Of a DNA stretch of 64,000 nt, positions 17,446-34,247 are shown one piece after another. The notes beneath the pieces were generated by a model that searched no databases, was not told the origin of the DNA, and saw only the letters and a program-made list of their open reading frames with translations. Source of the stretch: Mesostigma viride (taxonomy: Eukaryota > Streptophyta > Mesostigmatophyceae > Mesostigmatales > Mesostigmataceae); NCBI GenBank assembly GCA_009746045.1, contig RPFO01000333.1, positions 1,408,674-1,472,673 of the forward strand. Reading direction: 5' to 3'. The translations under genes and the position numbers were made by a program. Position 1 is the first letter of the stretch, and every line of letters starts with the position of its first letter.

Positions 17446-18889
17446 CTAGCCCGTTGGGGGCGTCCACATCTTGTGGTTGATCATCAGGTCCCCGCCCCTC
17501 CAGTACACCTTGGGCTTCTGGGGGTCCTGCTTGTGGCGTCCGGAGGTATTCAGGCCACAGGTCACGTCGCTGCGCTGCTGCTGAGCGGGGGTCAGGTCGT
17601 CGTCCAGCGTCCAGGTACGTGAGGTCGTGCAACCGCTTGCGACGAGAGAGGAACCGCTGCTTGTCCTCACGGGAGGGGAAGGTCAGCAGGACTGGTGGGG
17701 GAGCCGCCTTGTCCCGTGAGTGGGGAAGGCGGTGGCACCCAGTACGTCGCAGTTCGATCCACCTCACCTACCAGGCCCATGAGGGTAAGGAGCTGGTCCT
17801 TAAGCTCGTCGGCAAGAGAGGTTGACGTCTCACCTGGCTTCTGGGGGAAACGACGCAGCACCACCCGGCAGTCGCGGCGGGCGCGGTCGGTGGCCTCCCG
17901 TTGTTGAGCCTGGCGAAGGTCTTCAAGCTCGACTTGAGCTTCGTTGCGATGGCGTACGTCGGTGGTGGAGGCGGTCGCTGTCCGCAGCAGGTCCGCATAG
18001 GAGAGGGGCGGGAGGTCACCATGATCCAGCTGGGGTGGCTGGGATGCGATGGTGGCCGTCTGCTCCGCTATATCTTTGGGACCTGTGAGGCCAGGGCCTC
18101 GGTGTGGGCGGTGATGGCTTCAAGCTTCTTCATGAGCACGCCGCACTTCCCCTCCACCTGGTTTAGGCGAGAGATAAGTGCAGCGTGCGTCTCAGATGCC
18201 TGCGCCGCGGTGTGCAGCATCGTGAACTCCGGGGGCTGGAGCTTGTGGACGACCTTGGTTTCCACATTGGAGGTCTACCCGGGCCTCCACCGTGTTGAGC
18301 GTCGTGTTCAGCGAGGTCAGCTTCTCGGCCAACGGCCAGGTCACGTGCTCCTCCAGCACTGCTCGGATGTCATCCTTGCAGAGGGAGGAAGCCGATGTGG
18401 CTGTCGGCCGCGCAGGTTGGGCTGGGGCGCGGATCTTGGCGGCGATTTTGTCAATAGGTAGCTGCCCGGTAGAAGCTGCACAGGATGGCGAGGCGTTGTT
18501 GTTGGAGCTCTGGCCTGGTATAGAACGCATCCTGGTTGTCGGCGGGGATGGGCCCTGTGGCCCCATGGAGCTTGCGTTCCTGTGCTAAGTAACGCACTAT
18601 TTCGGCGCATTCTTCTGCATGTGGTAAGCTGCAGCCAGTGCTGAAAAGAAAAGCGGTCGTAATCTGGTAGCCACTTTCGCCATTTGTGGTCGTGGCATGG
18701 TTTCTTGGGTTCAGGCGAAGCGCTTGGCGAGGGTTTGGCGGGTATAAGCCTGGCGGCTGAACAATGGCGAGGGCGACAGGGTTGGGCTGGGCGCTGGGAA
18801 GCTGTGCCAGCTCCTTTTCCAGCCCTCGTTAAATTGCTTTGGTAGTCGTCATAGCTGGTCACGTGCGTAACTTTGTCTATACTGCGCAT
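17446..18889 (-). pseudogene. LINE ORF1-like remnant (coiled coil and nucleic-acid-binding region), frameshifted
   Basis: Pieces in different minus-strand frames read in order as an ORF1-type protein. A Pro/Ala/Ser-rich head is followed by a heptad-like segment (KDDIRAVLEEHV...; LISRLNQVEGKCGVLMKK). Next comes an RRM-like stretch with VVLRRFPQKPGET, LLTFPSREDKQRFLSRRKRL and a DDLTPAQQQR element. It ends with KVYWRGGDLMINHKMWTPP near 17446. The order RRM then C-terminal domain fits L1-like ORF1 proteins. At least two frame changes break it. The assignment rests on motif order, not on alignment. Confidence 0.6.
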
Positions 18890-19015
18890 GTCAGCCGTAA
18901 CCGTTTATACTGGCAAGTGCGTAGACGACCTTAGTTAGAAAGGCGCATCGAATGCAAGTGGTCTGACCGAATTTGGGGCTCAGACGCAAAAGATCTGAAC
19001 TCCGCCGTCAGCCAT

Positions 19016-20032
19016 ATGTACCGCCGTCAGCCATACATCGTCCAACATGTGCAGAACCGCGCCCAACAGAACCGAGCTTTCGGCCCCAACCTTGAATCAA
19101 AGTCGACGATCACGACTGGACCGATGTTCATGGCCTCGCGCCATGCCCTGCATTGCCTCTTGTTCGGGGACTACGCTTCGCTTTACGCGACCTGTGCATC
19201 CATCTCGACAGCATCGACCGCCCGCCCCATCGACTCGGACGGTACCTGGTCTCTGTTCGTACCAGGTCTCTGTTCGGGTGCTCCCGCCCCCATGCAACTC
19301 CAACACATTATTCGTTCTCAACTCCCTTCTCATGCGCGCTCGGATGGCGAGATCTGGGCTCCATCCATGTCCGCACCCACACTCCGCTCCATCCCACATG
19401 GATGCCGTTAAGGAGGCCCTCGAGCAGCACGTGACTCCCCTCGCTGCAGATGTGGCAGCATGATGGGAGGCACGCTGGCTACTGAGCTACCTCACCTTTC
19501 CACCACGGCCACCTCGATCCACCTCCACCCTCCTCGCCTCCACCTCCACTGCCACCTCCGCCTCCACCGCCGACATCAAGGCCCAGCTCCTCGACATCGA
19601 CAAACGCCTCTGGACACGACAACGCCATCGCCATTGAGTGCCTGCAAAACACCGCAGGCCTTGAGCACCGCCCATGCGGTGAAGGACATCGCTGCCCAGC
19701 TGGCATCTGCTGGCCCGGCCAGCGATCGATGCTCCTCCCACCCAGCCCTGGGCGGACATGCTGAAGCACCACACCACCTCCATGCAAGTGCTACGTTCAT
19801 CCATCGCGGCATGCACAGCTCGATCAAGCAACATGCACGTGTACGCTCGACCTCCGTGAGGAGGCCAACATCACCAAGCGCAGCCACAATGTCATCGTCA
19901 AGCTATAGCACTTCGACCAGCCGGAACCTTGGTGAGAACTCGGAGTCTCTTGCCATAACGTTTAAGCGCGACATTCTTACCCCCATGCAACTCACTGGTG
20001 AGCTAGCAGCGGATGTCGGCTGTCCGCCTTAA
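19016..20032 (+). pseudogene. Possible second LINE ORF1 remnant, opposite strand
   Basis: Plus-strand frames contain short segments resembling the minus-strand ORF1 remnant in style: MDAVKEALEQHVTPLAADVA at 19398, ADIKAQLLDIDKRL near 19573, and DLREEANITKRSHNVIVKL near 19850, with frame changes between them. The last segment resembles the start of an L1-type RRM domain. The longest continuous ORF (19460-20032) mixes these with Pro/Thr/His-rich out-of-frame sequence. It could also be a degraded unrelated gene. Confidence 0.35.
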
Positions 20033-20039
20033 TTTCCCG

Positions 20040-20817
20040 CGCGCGGGACGCAAGGCTGGCCCGGCCGGCTCCCCTGCTCCTCACCTTTGCGCACGATCCA
20101 GCCAGGCCATGACCTGTTTGTAGATCTTCGATCAGCTAGCTTGTGCCAAGGGGCAGCGCCGGTACGTACCGAACAGATGTGGGCGGCGTTGCAAAAAACA
20201 CCGGACTTGCTACAGCATAATATTTAACTCGGTTATAGTCTTTGTATATAAATTATATGTGCGCACAGCGCACTATATAGAACTTAAACATACGTTAGCT
20301 ATTTAGATAAAGTATACTTGAATGCATGTATACCCGCGCCGCAACGTACCAATTCCTGGGCACATGTACATGGCCATACTCTCGTCTCCTTGATACTGTG
20401 GACGATTTGTATACAGACGAGTTATAGAAACACAGCTCCAGTACAGCTGGCATAGTTATGCTTCATCAGACCTGTGCTTTATGATATGGACCATGTCGAG
20501 ATCAATTAGCCTGTACTGGCGATATGCTGTTAAAGTAGGCACAGTCCAATACGTTGGGTGTATATATCTACTGCTCTAGCGCATGAATCTTCCTGCTGTC
20601 AAAGACAATTCTAAAACCCAAGGCGCATCAGGCACAAACTATTGACCAGCAAGGTCGGCGCCCCAATAAATAAGCACTTCAAACAATCCTCAATTAACGA
20701 TGGCGATGGTCGGTCATGATGCTCGCTCCATGGTCCAAACGATAGAGGTTCTTGACCACATACGTCGTGTAATTCACGTGCTGTCGTTAGAGCTTGCTGC
20801 ACTGTGGTAATCACAAG
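20040..20817. other. AT-rich spacer downstream of the TMEM135-like gene
   Basis: AT-rich DNA with no convincing ORF or repeat. It contains the 3' UTR and terminator of the minus-strand TMEM135-like gene. Confidence 0.5.
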
Positions 20818-27066
<6,249 letters not shown>

Positions 27067-27102
27067 CAGGAGCCGCCGAACTGTTTTAAATCTTGAGCAA
27101 AA

Positions 27103-27820
27103 TTATTCAAAACCAGGGTAATATACGCAGTGCTGATCGTGCCGCCTGCTTGGAGTGCCATTAAAGACGAATGGCCCTGACTTTTCATCCACGGCCATTG
27201 CCCGGAACTCGGAAATCCAGCACGTGTGTTCTGGCTTTGACGCAAAGCCTCGCAAAGCCACTTGGTCGCGCGGGAGATCAAAAGTGGCTGGCAGCCTGGC
27301 TGCAATGCCAGCAGTGGCCGCTGCGCCGGGCAGCTTCCTAGTTAGTACAAACGTCGCAAACAATAGCGATTGGGTCCGTGGCATTGGAAATGGACGGCGG
27401 ATAAAGAATGCGCACGTGAGCAGGCAGCTAGCATGAGTAGCATCACTTTTACGCATGAACTCATTTTACGCATGACAGCTATCATGCACATTGGTGGGAC
27501 AGCTCCATGCAGCTGGGGCGCTCCAATTGCAGCAAGATCGGCGAGTGTATGAGATGTTTCTTCGTTGCACGTGAGATTTTTGTTTATCAGTCAGATTTTG
27601 CAAGGAGCATCGCATTAAAAAAGAATGCTATCTAAACATGTAACTGATGGAAGTTGCTTACTTCAATGGCAGGCTGCGCAGTGCGCACAGCTGGCGCCCC
27701 GAGGGGCGGCAGAGGTGTTCCTGCCTGTACTGGACACAGGACACGCCACGTGAACCAGCGTTTGGGCTGTAATACGTCTTGCTCTGCATATCCTGATAGT
27801 TCGGGTATCATTTTGGTCAT
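27103..27820 (-). other. Possible small gene or upstream exons, unresolved
   Basis: Two minus-strand segments look protein-like. 27820-27670 (MTKMIPELSGYAEQDVLQPK..., ending at a good donor GAA|GTAAGC) and 27456-27103 (containing LPRDQVALRGFASKPEHTCW and ending YYPGFE) stop 37 bp before the TMEM135-like start. I could not find an acceptor that joins them in phase. The opposite strand also has a 93-codon ORF (27155-27436). I do not recognise either peptide. The region may simply be the TMEM135-like gene's 5' UTR and promoter. Confidence 0.25.
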
Positions 27821-29040
27821 TTGTCGGCTGGCGTAACTGCTATGCGCTCCGCCAGGCCCTTCGAGGTTTGATGCGCCATGTTTATTGAATACGCCTTCAC
27901 CCGTCAGTGCCTTGGTACAGGGTTAGAAAATCAATTCCAGTCAATGACCTGGACTTTTGATGTATTATTATAGCGAGAAGATCTCGCATTGCGAGCGTCC
28001 GACAGAAAGACGTCAGGTTAGTTTGCTTATTACCTGCGCACGGCATGCGCAAGTACCGCCGCGCACTCTGCATGCTGTCATGTGGAATGGGTATCTATCC
28101 TGCACGGTACGTATGTCGTGAGACTAGTACTGTTTGTGTTTTACGACACGATTTTCAAGCGTTTGGCTGCCCGTAAGAAGACAGCTGGACTCCAGTGGCC
28201 TGCCATTGCAAGCCCGCTTTTGTTTTCATTGTTGATGCCTCTGGCCCAGCTTTCTTGAAGCGTTTGTGGCGTGTGCGCAGTATTTTATACCTGTGTTGTT
28301 TTCTGTGTGACCGTTGCTGCGAGCTAGTAGCAGCAAGCGCTCAATCGATAGGAAGCGTGTTGGGTCCGCACCTCGAATGCAATCGATTTCGAGTATGTTC
28401 TTTTACGTAGAGATGCCATGAGCAACATGTAACGTGGCATTGCTGTCATGACGAACACGGAGGATGAGACAAGGAAAGAAGTGGATGGGATCAGCCGCGT
28501 ACCTTGGGATACTCGAGTCACAGAGCAAAAAAAGCTTTGTAACTTGTCGAGTGTGCGTAACCCACCATCATTCGTCCTTGCTGTCCATCAGGGTATGCTA
28601 TGCACTCTTTACACATGGATTTGCTTCGGCATGACAGTGTAGCAGCGCGATATGATGTTTATCTTAGTGTGAATGATGGCGCCCCATGGGTGTGTTTCTT
28701 GTGTTATCCACGATGGTAGAAGTGGACAAACTAAAGCTCTGCTTTTGTACAGTAAGTTGTGTTTTTGTGTGAGTCTTCAGTTCACTGAGTATTTCCGTCC
28801 AAATACAAATGATGCCCTGTGGTGAGCCCAGCGCCGAGGATAAAACAGTGGAAAGCCTTCGATTCCAATTCAAGGCGTTTGGAAATTGGATTTTCTGTGC
28901 AGTTCCCACAATGCTACTCATAGTTGTCTCACTTCATTATTGTGGATGTGTGGTTTAGTTGATCCTACCTACGGCCGCATGTGACTACTTGCCTATGGGT
29001 TCTATTTCTGGTCGCTTCACTCAACTAAACCTTGATCCGG
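27821..29040. other. Intergenic, nothing recognised
   Basis: Short ORFs only (60-85 codons) on both strands with no family resemblance and no obvious repeat. Confidence 0.5.
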
Positions 29041-29396
29041 GAGACAAATATTCGTAGTTGCCCATGTATTCTTGTCCATGGTCATCCCGTGCACATAGTT
29101 TACCATTGGACAGTTGCACTATAGCTTGTGACTTTCACATTGCAATGATCAGCATAGCGGCCATTCAAACTAGCGCGCTAGCTGTGCATGCCGTGCATGT
29201 GATGAAAGGACACATCGGGAGACAAATATTCGTAGTTGCCCATGTATTCTTGTCCATGGTCATCCCGTGCACATAGTTTACCATTGGACAGTTGCACTAT
29301 AGCTTGTGACTTTCACATTGCAATGATCAGCATAGCGGCCATTCAAACTAGCGTGCTAGCTGTGCATGCCGTGCATGTGATGAAAGGACACATCAG
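29041..29396 (+). repeat. Tandem duplication of a 178-bp unit
   Basis: 29041-29218 and 29219-29396 are almost identical. I see one internal substitution (gcgcgctagc versus gcgtgctagc) and a small change at the junction. Each copy ends with the same GTGATGAAAGGACACATC. The duplication is young and non-coding. Confidence 0.92.
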
Positions 29397-29522
29397 GGCC
29401 ATGGGTACCTGAGGCAACGGATGCACGAGCTAATGCGACTCGTGCTCGTTTATTTTCTTCACGTGTTTACTCACATAGCCATTGTGGTTTATCACATGGC
29501 TCGTCGAGTCCAGTTCCAGTGA

Positions 29523-29784
29523 CTATTAAATTAAAATTAAATTGTAACATAGCTCCGTTGGGAGCACATGTAGCACATATCCCTGAGAAGGGGCATATTC
29601 TGATCAGACACTCCGCAAAGGTGAAAACCTTTGCGTTCAGTGCCGGGCCGCGGAAAACGCGGAAAACGCGATCTGCAAATGAATCCGACCGGAATCGAAC
29701 TGGGGACCTCTCGCACCAATTTTGCTGACTATAGGACGGACGTCTCCGGTTACCATGGCATCGCCAACTTACACCTACAGTCAT
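29523..29784 (-). mobile_element. tRNA-related SINE, copy 1, with LINE-type 3' tail
   Basis: Read on the minus strand, a 5' tRNA-related head (to about 29784) contains a good B box, AGTTCGATTCC, at 29701-29691. An A-box-like TAGTCAGCAAAATTGG lies upstream but is degenerate. The body has a perfect hairpin (CGCAAAGGT...ACCTTTGCG, 29616-29637). The 3' end (29590-29523) is a stem-loop and an AATTTAATTTTAATTTAA tail matching the 3' end of the LINE at 15642-15700. Confidence 0.8.
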
Positions 29785-29888
29785 GCGCAAAAGTTCTCCT
29801 GTCCGGGGAGTGATGCAAGCCTTTCGGATTTGGTACTAGATAAATCACTCGAGATCTGTGTGTAGGAGTACTACACACGTGTCTGCAC

Positions 29889-30082
29889 GGGCATATTCTG
29901 ATCAGACACTCCGCAAAGGTGAAAACCTTTGCGTTCAGTGCCAGGCCGCGGAAAACGCGGAAAACGCGATCTGCAAATGAATCCGACCGGAATCGAACTG
30001 GGGACCTCTCGCACCAATTTTGCTGACTATAGGACGGACGTCTCCGGATACCATGGCATCGCCAACTTACACCTACAGTCAT
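29889..30082 (-). mobile_element. tRNA-related SINE, copy 2, lacking the LINE-type tail
   Basis: It matches copy 1 from the hairpin (near 29912) through the B box (29999-29989) to the head, with two visible substitutions. The 3' stem-loop and A/T tail of copy 1 are absent, and unrelated sequence adjoins at 29888. It lies about 100 bp from copy 1 in the same orientation, so it may be a segmental duplication rather than an independent insertion. Confidence 0.75.
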
Positions 30083-30137
30083 CCGCGGGCATATGGCCAG
30101 GTTGTCTCCTTGATATGGCTTTTGATGCATTCTGGGC

Positions 30138-30955
30138 TCAGCAGGTCATAGAGGACAACAACCCCCCTGCAGTGGGGAAGCCGCGCGTTTGCACACGTGG
30201 GCGGCATGCTATACAACACCCCTGGGGTCGCGAGCTAGCACCATAGATATAGAATAGAATAGGATTGTGTTGTAGAAAGCCTGTAGATAGCTTAGACCGG
30301 TAGGATTGCGTGTACCCATCCATCCATCCATCCATCCATCCATCCATCCATCCATCCATCCATCCATCCATCCATCCATCCATCCATCCATCCATCCATC
30401 CATCCATCCATCCATCCATCCATCCATCCATCCATCCATCCATCCATCCATCCATCCATCCATCCATCCATCCATCCATCCATCCATCCATCCATCCATC
30501 CATCCATCCATCCATCCATCCATCCATCCATCCATCCATCCATCCATCCATCCATCCATCCATCCATCCATCCATCCATCCATCCATCCATCCATCCATC
30601 CATCCATCCATCCATCCATCCATCCATCCATCCATCCATCCATCCATCCATCGGGGTTAATGCTCCGTGACTCCCCAACGGGAGCACGAGTTTAATTAAT
30701 TTTAAATTAATTAATTAATTAGACTCGTGCTCCCGTTGGGGAGTCAGTCACGTCCGGAGCATTAACCCCGATGGATCAATGGATGGATGGGTGCAAACAG
30801 TCCTACCGGTCTAATCTATCTACATCAGCTACCTACGACATCTATCGAACAGCATTCTACCTACAACATCTATCTGGACAGCCGCACGCTGCCCTAGGGG
30901 AGCTGTCTGGCGTGCCTCCCGCGGGTTTGCACACACGGGCGCTTCCCCACAGAGA
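30138..30955. mobile_element. Fold-back element with an expanded CATC tract in its left arm
   Basis: A near-perfect inverted repeat is centred on the AT-rich stretch 30692-30720. The left arm 30653-30691 (GGGGTTAATGCTCCG...CACGAGT) pairs with 30722-30771, whose only difference is 8 extra bases. The pairing resumes outward: GTAGATAGCTTAGACCGGTAGGA at 30281-30305 matches the reverse of 30800-30825, and the GTGGGGAAGC near 30172 matches the reverse of 30945-30955. No transposase is present. The left end CAGGTCATAGAGGACAAC recurs inverted at 32836-32853. Confidence 0.75.
30314..30652 (+). repeat. CATC tetranucleotide array, about 84 copies
   Basis: Almost pure (CATC)n over 339 bp. The mirror position in the right arm (30772-30790) has only a few GGAT units. 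ORFs here (Pro-Ser-Ile-His or Met-Asp-Gly-Trp repeats) are artefacts of the period. Confidence 0.98.
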
Positions 30956-31069
30956 GGTCATTACCATGTGCCAACCTGGCTTGGTCGCCGTCGGGGGGGG
31001 GCCCGGCCGGGGGGGGACGGGGGGGGTGCCCAAGCCTTCTTTACCACCCACCCCCCTGAACCAGTGTAC

Positions 31070-31225
31070 AGGCATACGGCGTATAATACGCCGTACGATG
31101 CGTATTCTGACGATGCGTATTATACGTCATACGCAAGATTTGCGTATTAAAATGGGCAAAAAAATACGCACGGCGTACTTTTTGCGTAATTTTTGCGTAT
31201 TGCGTATTTTTTGCGTATTTTTTTG
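31070..31225 (+). repeat. Cluster of TGCGTAT/ATACGCA motifs
   Basis: A 155-bp stretch with at least ten copies of TGCGTAT or its complement at irregular spacing and on both strands, with short palindromes such as GCGTATAATACGC. Scattered copies recur near 32550-32580 and 32860-32950, beside the second fold-back arm. Confidence 0.75.
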
Positions 31226-31259
31226 CATATGAACCGTGTTCGAAGTAGCTTCTGGCATC

Positions 31260-32550
31260 ATTTTGGACGGCACGTGGAGCCGGAACTAGACCGTATCTAG
31301 GCGACCTGTAACTCCGCGACAAATAAATGACCTTCAGGTGCCAAGCTGGCCGTGCATGTACGTGCATTGCTGCAGATTGCTGCGTGTCGGACTAGGGTCT
31401 AGGAGACGAAGGACGAGGAAATTAGGTGACGAAGTTATGTTGTCTGCCAACAAGGGAGCGCATGTGGCACCTAACATTTAATCGTAGCACAATTGACATC
31501 CAGGCACCATGGCTATATAGCGACGGTGATGGTGCGGGTCTATGGAACACGATGATGATGGGGCCGACGAGATGCAGGCCGTATTCGAGACTGTCGGGAC
31601 ACACATCGTGAAAGAGCAGACTCTCAACAAGAAAGGGCAGCCGACAGGTAACTAAAAGCTCAGTGACGTGCACACTTTTGGATGCGAAATTCTCGGGTTC
31701 TACCACCCGAGCAAGGCTACCACCCGAGCAAGGCTAGCACCCGCCATGCATATCATGGGCCGGGCGCCACGTATGCGAAGGAGGCAAGAGTGAGCGAGTG
31801 CAAGAGGCCGCCGGAGGCATTGCGTCGCAGGCTGCGGGGTATTTGGTGTGACTCGCGATGCACATAAATGCCTTATTTCAAGGAGACAACCAGCCTTATT
31901 TAGCCATGCCGGCTGCTGCTAGCCAGCCACCGTACCACATGTGTTAATGGTTTAGGGAAGCTGGGTCAGGTTGCTGGCATGCATGGTATCCTGCACGCTA
32001 GCCACATTGTTGGCAGCCCGCATGGATTCTTGCTTTGAATGTAGATCAATATTGCATGGTGGCCTACCACGAGTAGGTTAAATGTCCGTTTCTGGCATAA
32101 TGTCTTATTACTAGCTTTTGGCAAGTTGGCCAACGTGACCGTGTGCTGTATTTCAGTCTTAGCCTATATAGCAATTTCATGCTGCCAGAGATGACGTGGT
32201 TTTAAGTTCAACCTACAGTAATGGTGGCAACAATCTCTACACCTCTGCAAGTGTCATTGTGCATGCATATCTACTTGTGTTATTATCCTTTTCAGGTGTG
32301 CACTGACGGATTGTGCATACAACTTTGTTATGGTGTGCTTAGACTTAACAATTAAACAGGACAATGCTTGTACTTGTAAGCAGCAACGGTGATGCCAATG
32401 TCATGAGATGATGTGTCACATACTACAGTATAGTCATGTAGTGGTGCATTGCAAGAACACAAAGAAAACATGCCTGATTGGTCAGAATGTTGAGGAACCC
32501 CCTGAACCATTAAAAAAACAGCATTTTCAAGGGTCACCGTACGATTTGCG
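31260..32550. other. Intergenic, nothing recognised
   Basis: Mixed-composition DNA between the two fold-back arms with only short ORFs. It may be the interior of one larger element if 30138 and 32853 are its ends. No transposase motif was seen. Confidence 0.4.
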
Positions 32551-32567
32551 TACTATAATACCCCGTA

Positions 32568-32853
32568 CGAGCGTATTAATTAATTAATTAATTAATTAGA
32601 CTCGTGCTCCCGTTGGGGAGTCACGGAGCATTAACCCCGATGGATCAGTGGATGGATGGGTGCAAACATTCCTACCGGTCAGTCTAATCTATCTACGTTG
32701 GCTACATACTACATCTATCTAACGGCATTCTAACTACAACATCTATCTGGGCAGCCGCACGCTGCCCTAGGGGGAGCTATCTGGCGTGCCTCCCGCGGGA
32801 TTGCACACGCGGGCGCTTCCCCACTGGGGGGGGCTCGTTGTCCTCTATGACCT
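32568..32853 (+). mobile_element. Second fold-back arm (right half only)
   Basis: Starts in an AATT-rich tract and then repeats the right-arm sequence of 30722-30955: GACTCGTGCTCCCGTTGGGG, CATTAACCCCGATGGATC, CCTACCGGTC, ATCTATCTGG and GCCGCACGCTGCCCTAGGGG. It continues further, ending GTTGTCCTCTATGACCTG, the inverse of the left end at 30145. A matching left arm is absent here. Confidence 0.75.
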
Positions 32854-32859
32854 GGGCCC

Positions 32860-33415
32860 ACTTGAGCGTATTACTATGAGTGTCTGATCAGAGTATTACT
32901 ATACCCAATACCCATGGGCCCATACGATCATTGCGTATCATTGCGTATGCCTGTTCACTGCCCTGAACCCCCCGGGGGTGGCCGGCAACGCATCAATGAG
33001 GGTGTGTGTGGGGGGGGCTGACCCCTAACCTTGGGGAGGTCCCGTGGCGGTTGGGGGAGGAGGTGCTTGCCCCCCCCCCTCTCGGGCGATATCTCCGGGA
33101 GTGTCGCGAATATCGGAATATGTTGTTAGCGCAGGGTTAGCGTGCAGAAAGGTCGGTGAGGTTGCCCGCATACATACATGCTGGGTCAACCAAGAGATGC
33201 TGCGTCGGCTGTCAGCAAGGACATGATCGCGATCGGACTTCGGCAGAATGATGCATGGCGGTTGCCTCCGGCTGTTGTATGCCGGGCGGGGGGGAACGAG
33301 TGGGTAAACCGCGTGCAAAATTGCTCATCGATGCAGATTTTCTTAAGCTCACCTTGAGCTCCAGTCAGCCGATAAGCAAGCAGGGTCAAATTTGGGATAG
33401 TGAAGCGTTTTTGCC
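32860..33415. other. Upstream region of the WDR55-type gene
   Basis: Contains G- and C-rich runs (33008-33016, 33071-33080) and short ORFs on both strands with no resemblance to known families. Presumed promoter and 5' UTR of the gene starting at 33416. Confidence 0.4.
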
Positions 33416-34191
33416 ATGGAAGCCGGAGGAGAGGCCGCACAATGCGCTTTGGATGCGCAGCCCATGGATGTAGATTTTCATCCGTCCCGCAAGCTTATTG
33501 CGGTGGGCACGATCGATGGGCATGTGCAAATGTGAGTCGAGAATGCAATTAATGAACAACGAAGTTAGGCCTTATGCTGTGCCTCATTCCCTATTTTGTA
33601 CGGCTGTTGTAAGAGAAGCATACTGACAGTATGCGCCGAACCTGCACATTGTGATTGGGTGTACCATCGGTTTGCAGATTCGAGTACGAGGGTGATCGTA
33701 CCAATCGGTGAGAAGGACTTGCGGGCAGTCGCTGCAGTGGAAGCCGCCGTGATAATGACATGAGGGGCAGTATCAAATCATGTCTGCAAATCGGCGTCTA
33801 AATTGGACCGGCTGTTGCCTAACAAGCTCAACGGAAGTCCTGCTGATATAAGTTTGTGACAACGTGTCATTCCTTGTCCTGGTCAACCATGTTATACTTG
33901 CCCTTGCAGGAAACTCTCCAGCAAGCTGCATGCCGAGAGTGCCCGCGCTGTGCGATTTATCGAGAATGGCAGAAGTATGTGTGCAGCAACCCCAGGTCTC
34001 AAAATGATGTCAAACTAAAGCCGGGTGGCAGATCAGCTACCCTGACGCCCTGGCACAATGTTTAATGTCATGCTCAGTGTGTGGTTAGTGGACGCCCTTA
34101 TCATAGGAGTTCACCCATCTATGCGGGATGCTGACGAGGAATGCGTGCTGGAATGACAATCTGCAGTTCACGTTCCGCTGCGTGCCGTCAT

Positions 34192-34247
<56 letters not shown>

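Larger units (their letters stand above)
15642..18889 (-). mobile_element. Decayed LINE (non-LTR retrotransposon) with ORF1 region, partial reverse transcriptase and A/T-rich tail
   Basis: On the minus strand an ORF1-type region (18889-17446) is followed by a reverse transcriptase C-terminal half (about 17050-15779) and ends in a (TTAAA)-like tail at 15642-15664. The endonuclease and the N-terminal RT motifs expected between them are missing, so the copy is internally deleted or is two joined fragments. Frames shift several times. Its 3' end shares about 50 bp, including a stem-loop, with the SINE copy at 29523-29784 and a fragment in the aldo-keto reductase intron at 48420. Confidence 0.85.

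Noticed and set aside
29680-29784. Functional tRNA gene on the minus strand
   Set aside because: The B box is good but the A box is degenerate, no anticodon arm or acceptor stem can be folded, and the same sequence recurs at 29989. A SINE head explains it better.
30306-30652. CRISPR-like or centromeric array
   Set aside because: There are no spacers and the unit is only 4 bp, so it is a plain microsatellite.
30138-30695. Met-Asp-Gly-Trp and Pro-Ser-Ile-His repeat proteins
   Set aside because: Translation of the CATC microsatellite. Every frame is open for the same trivial reason.
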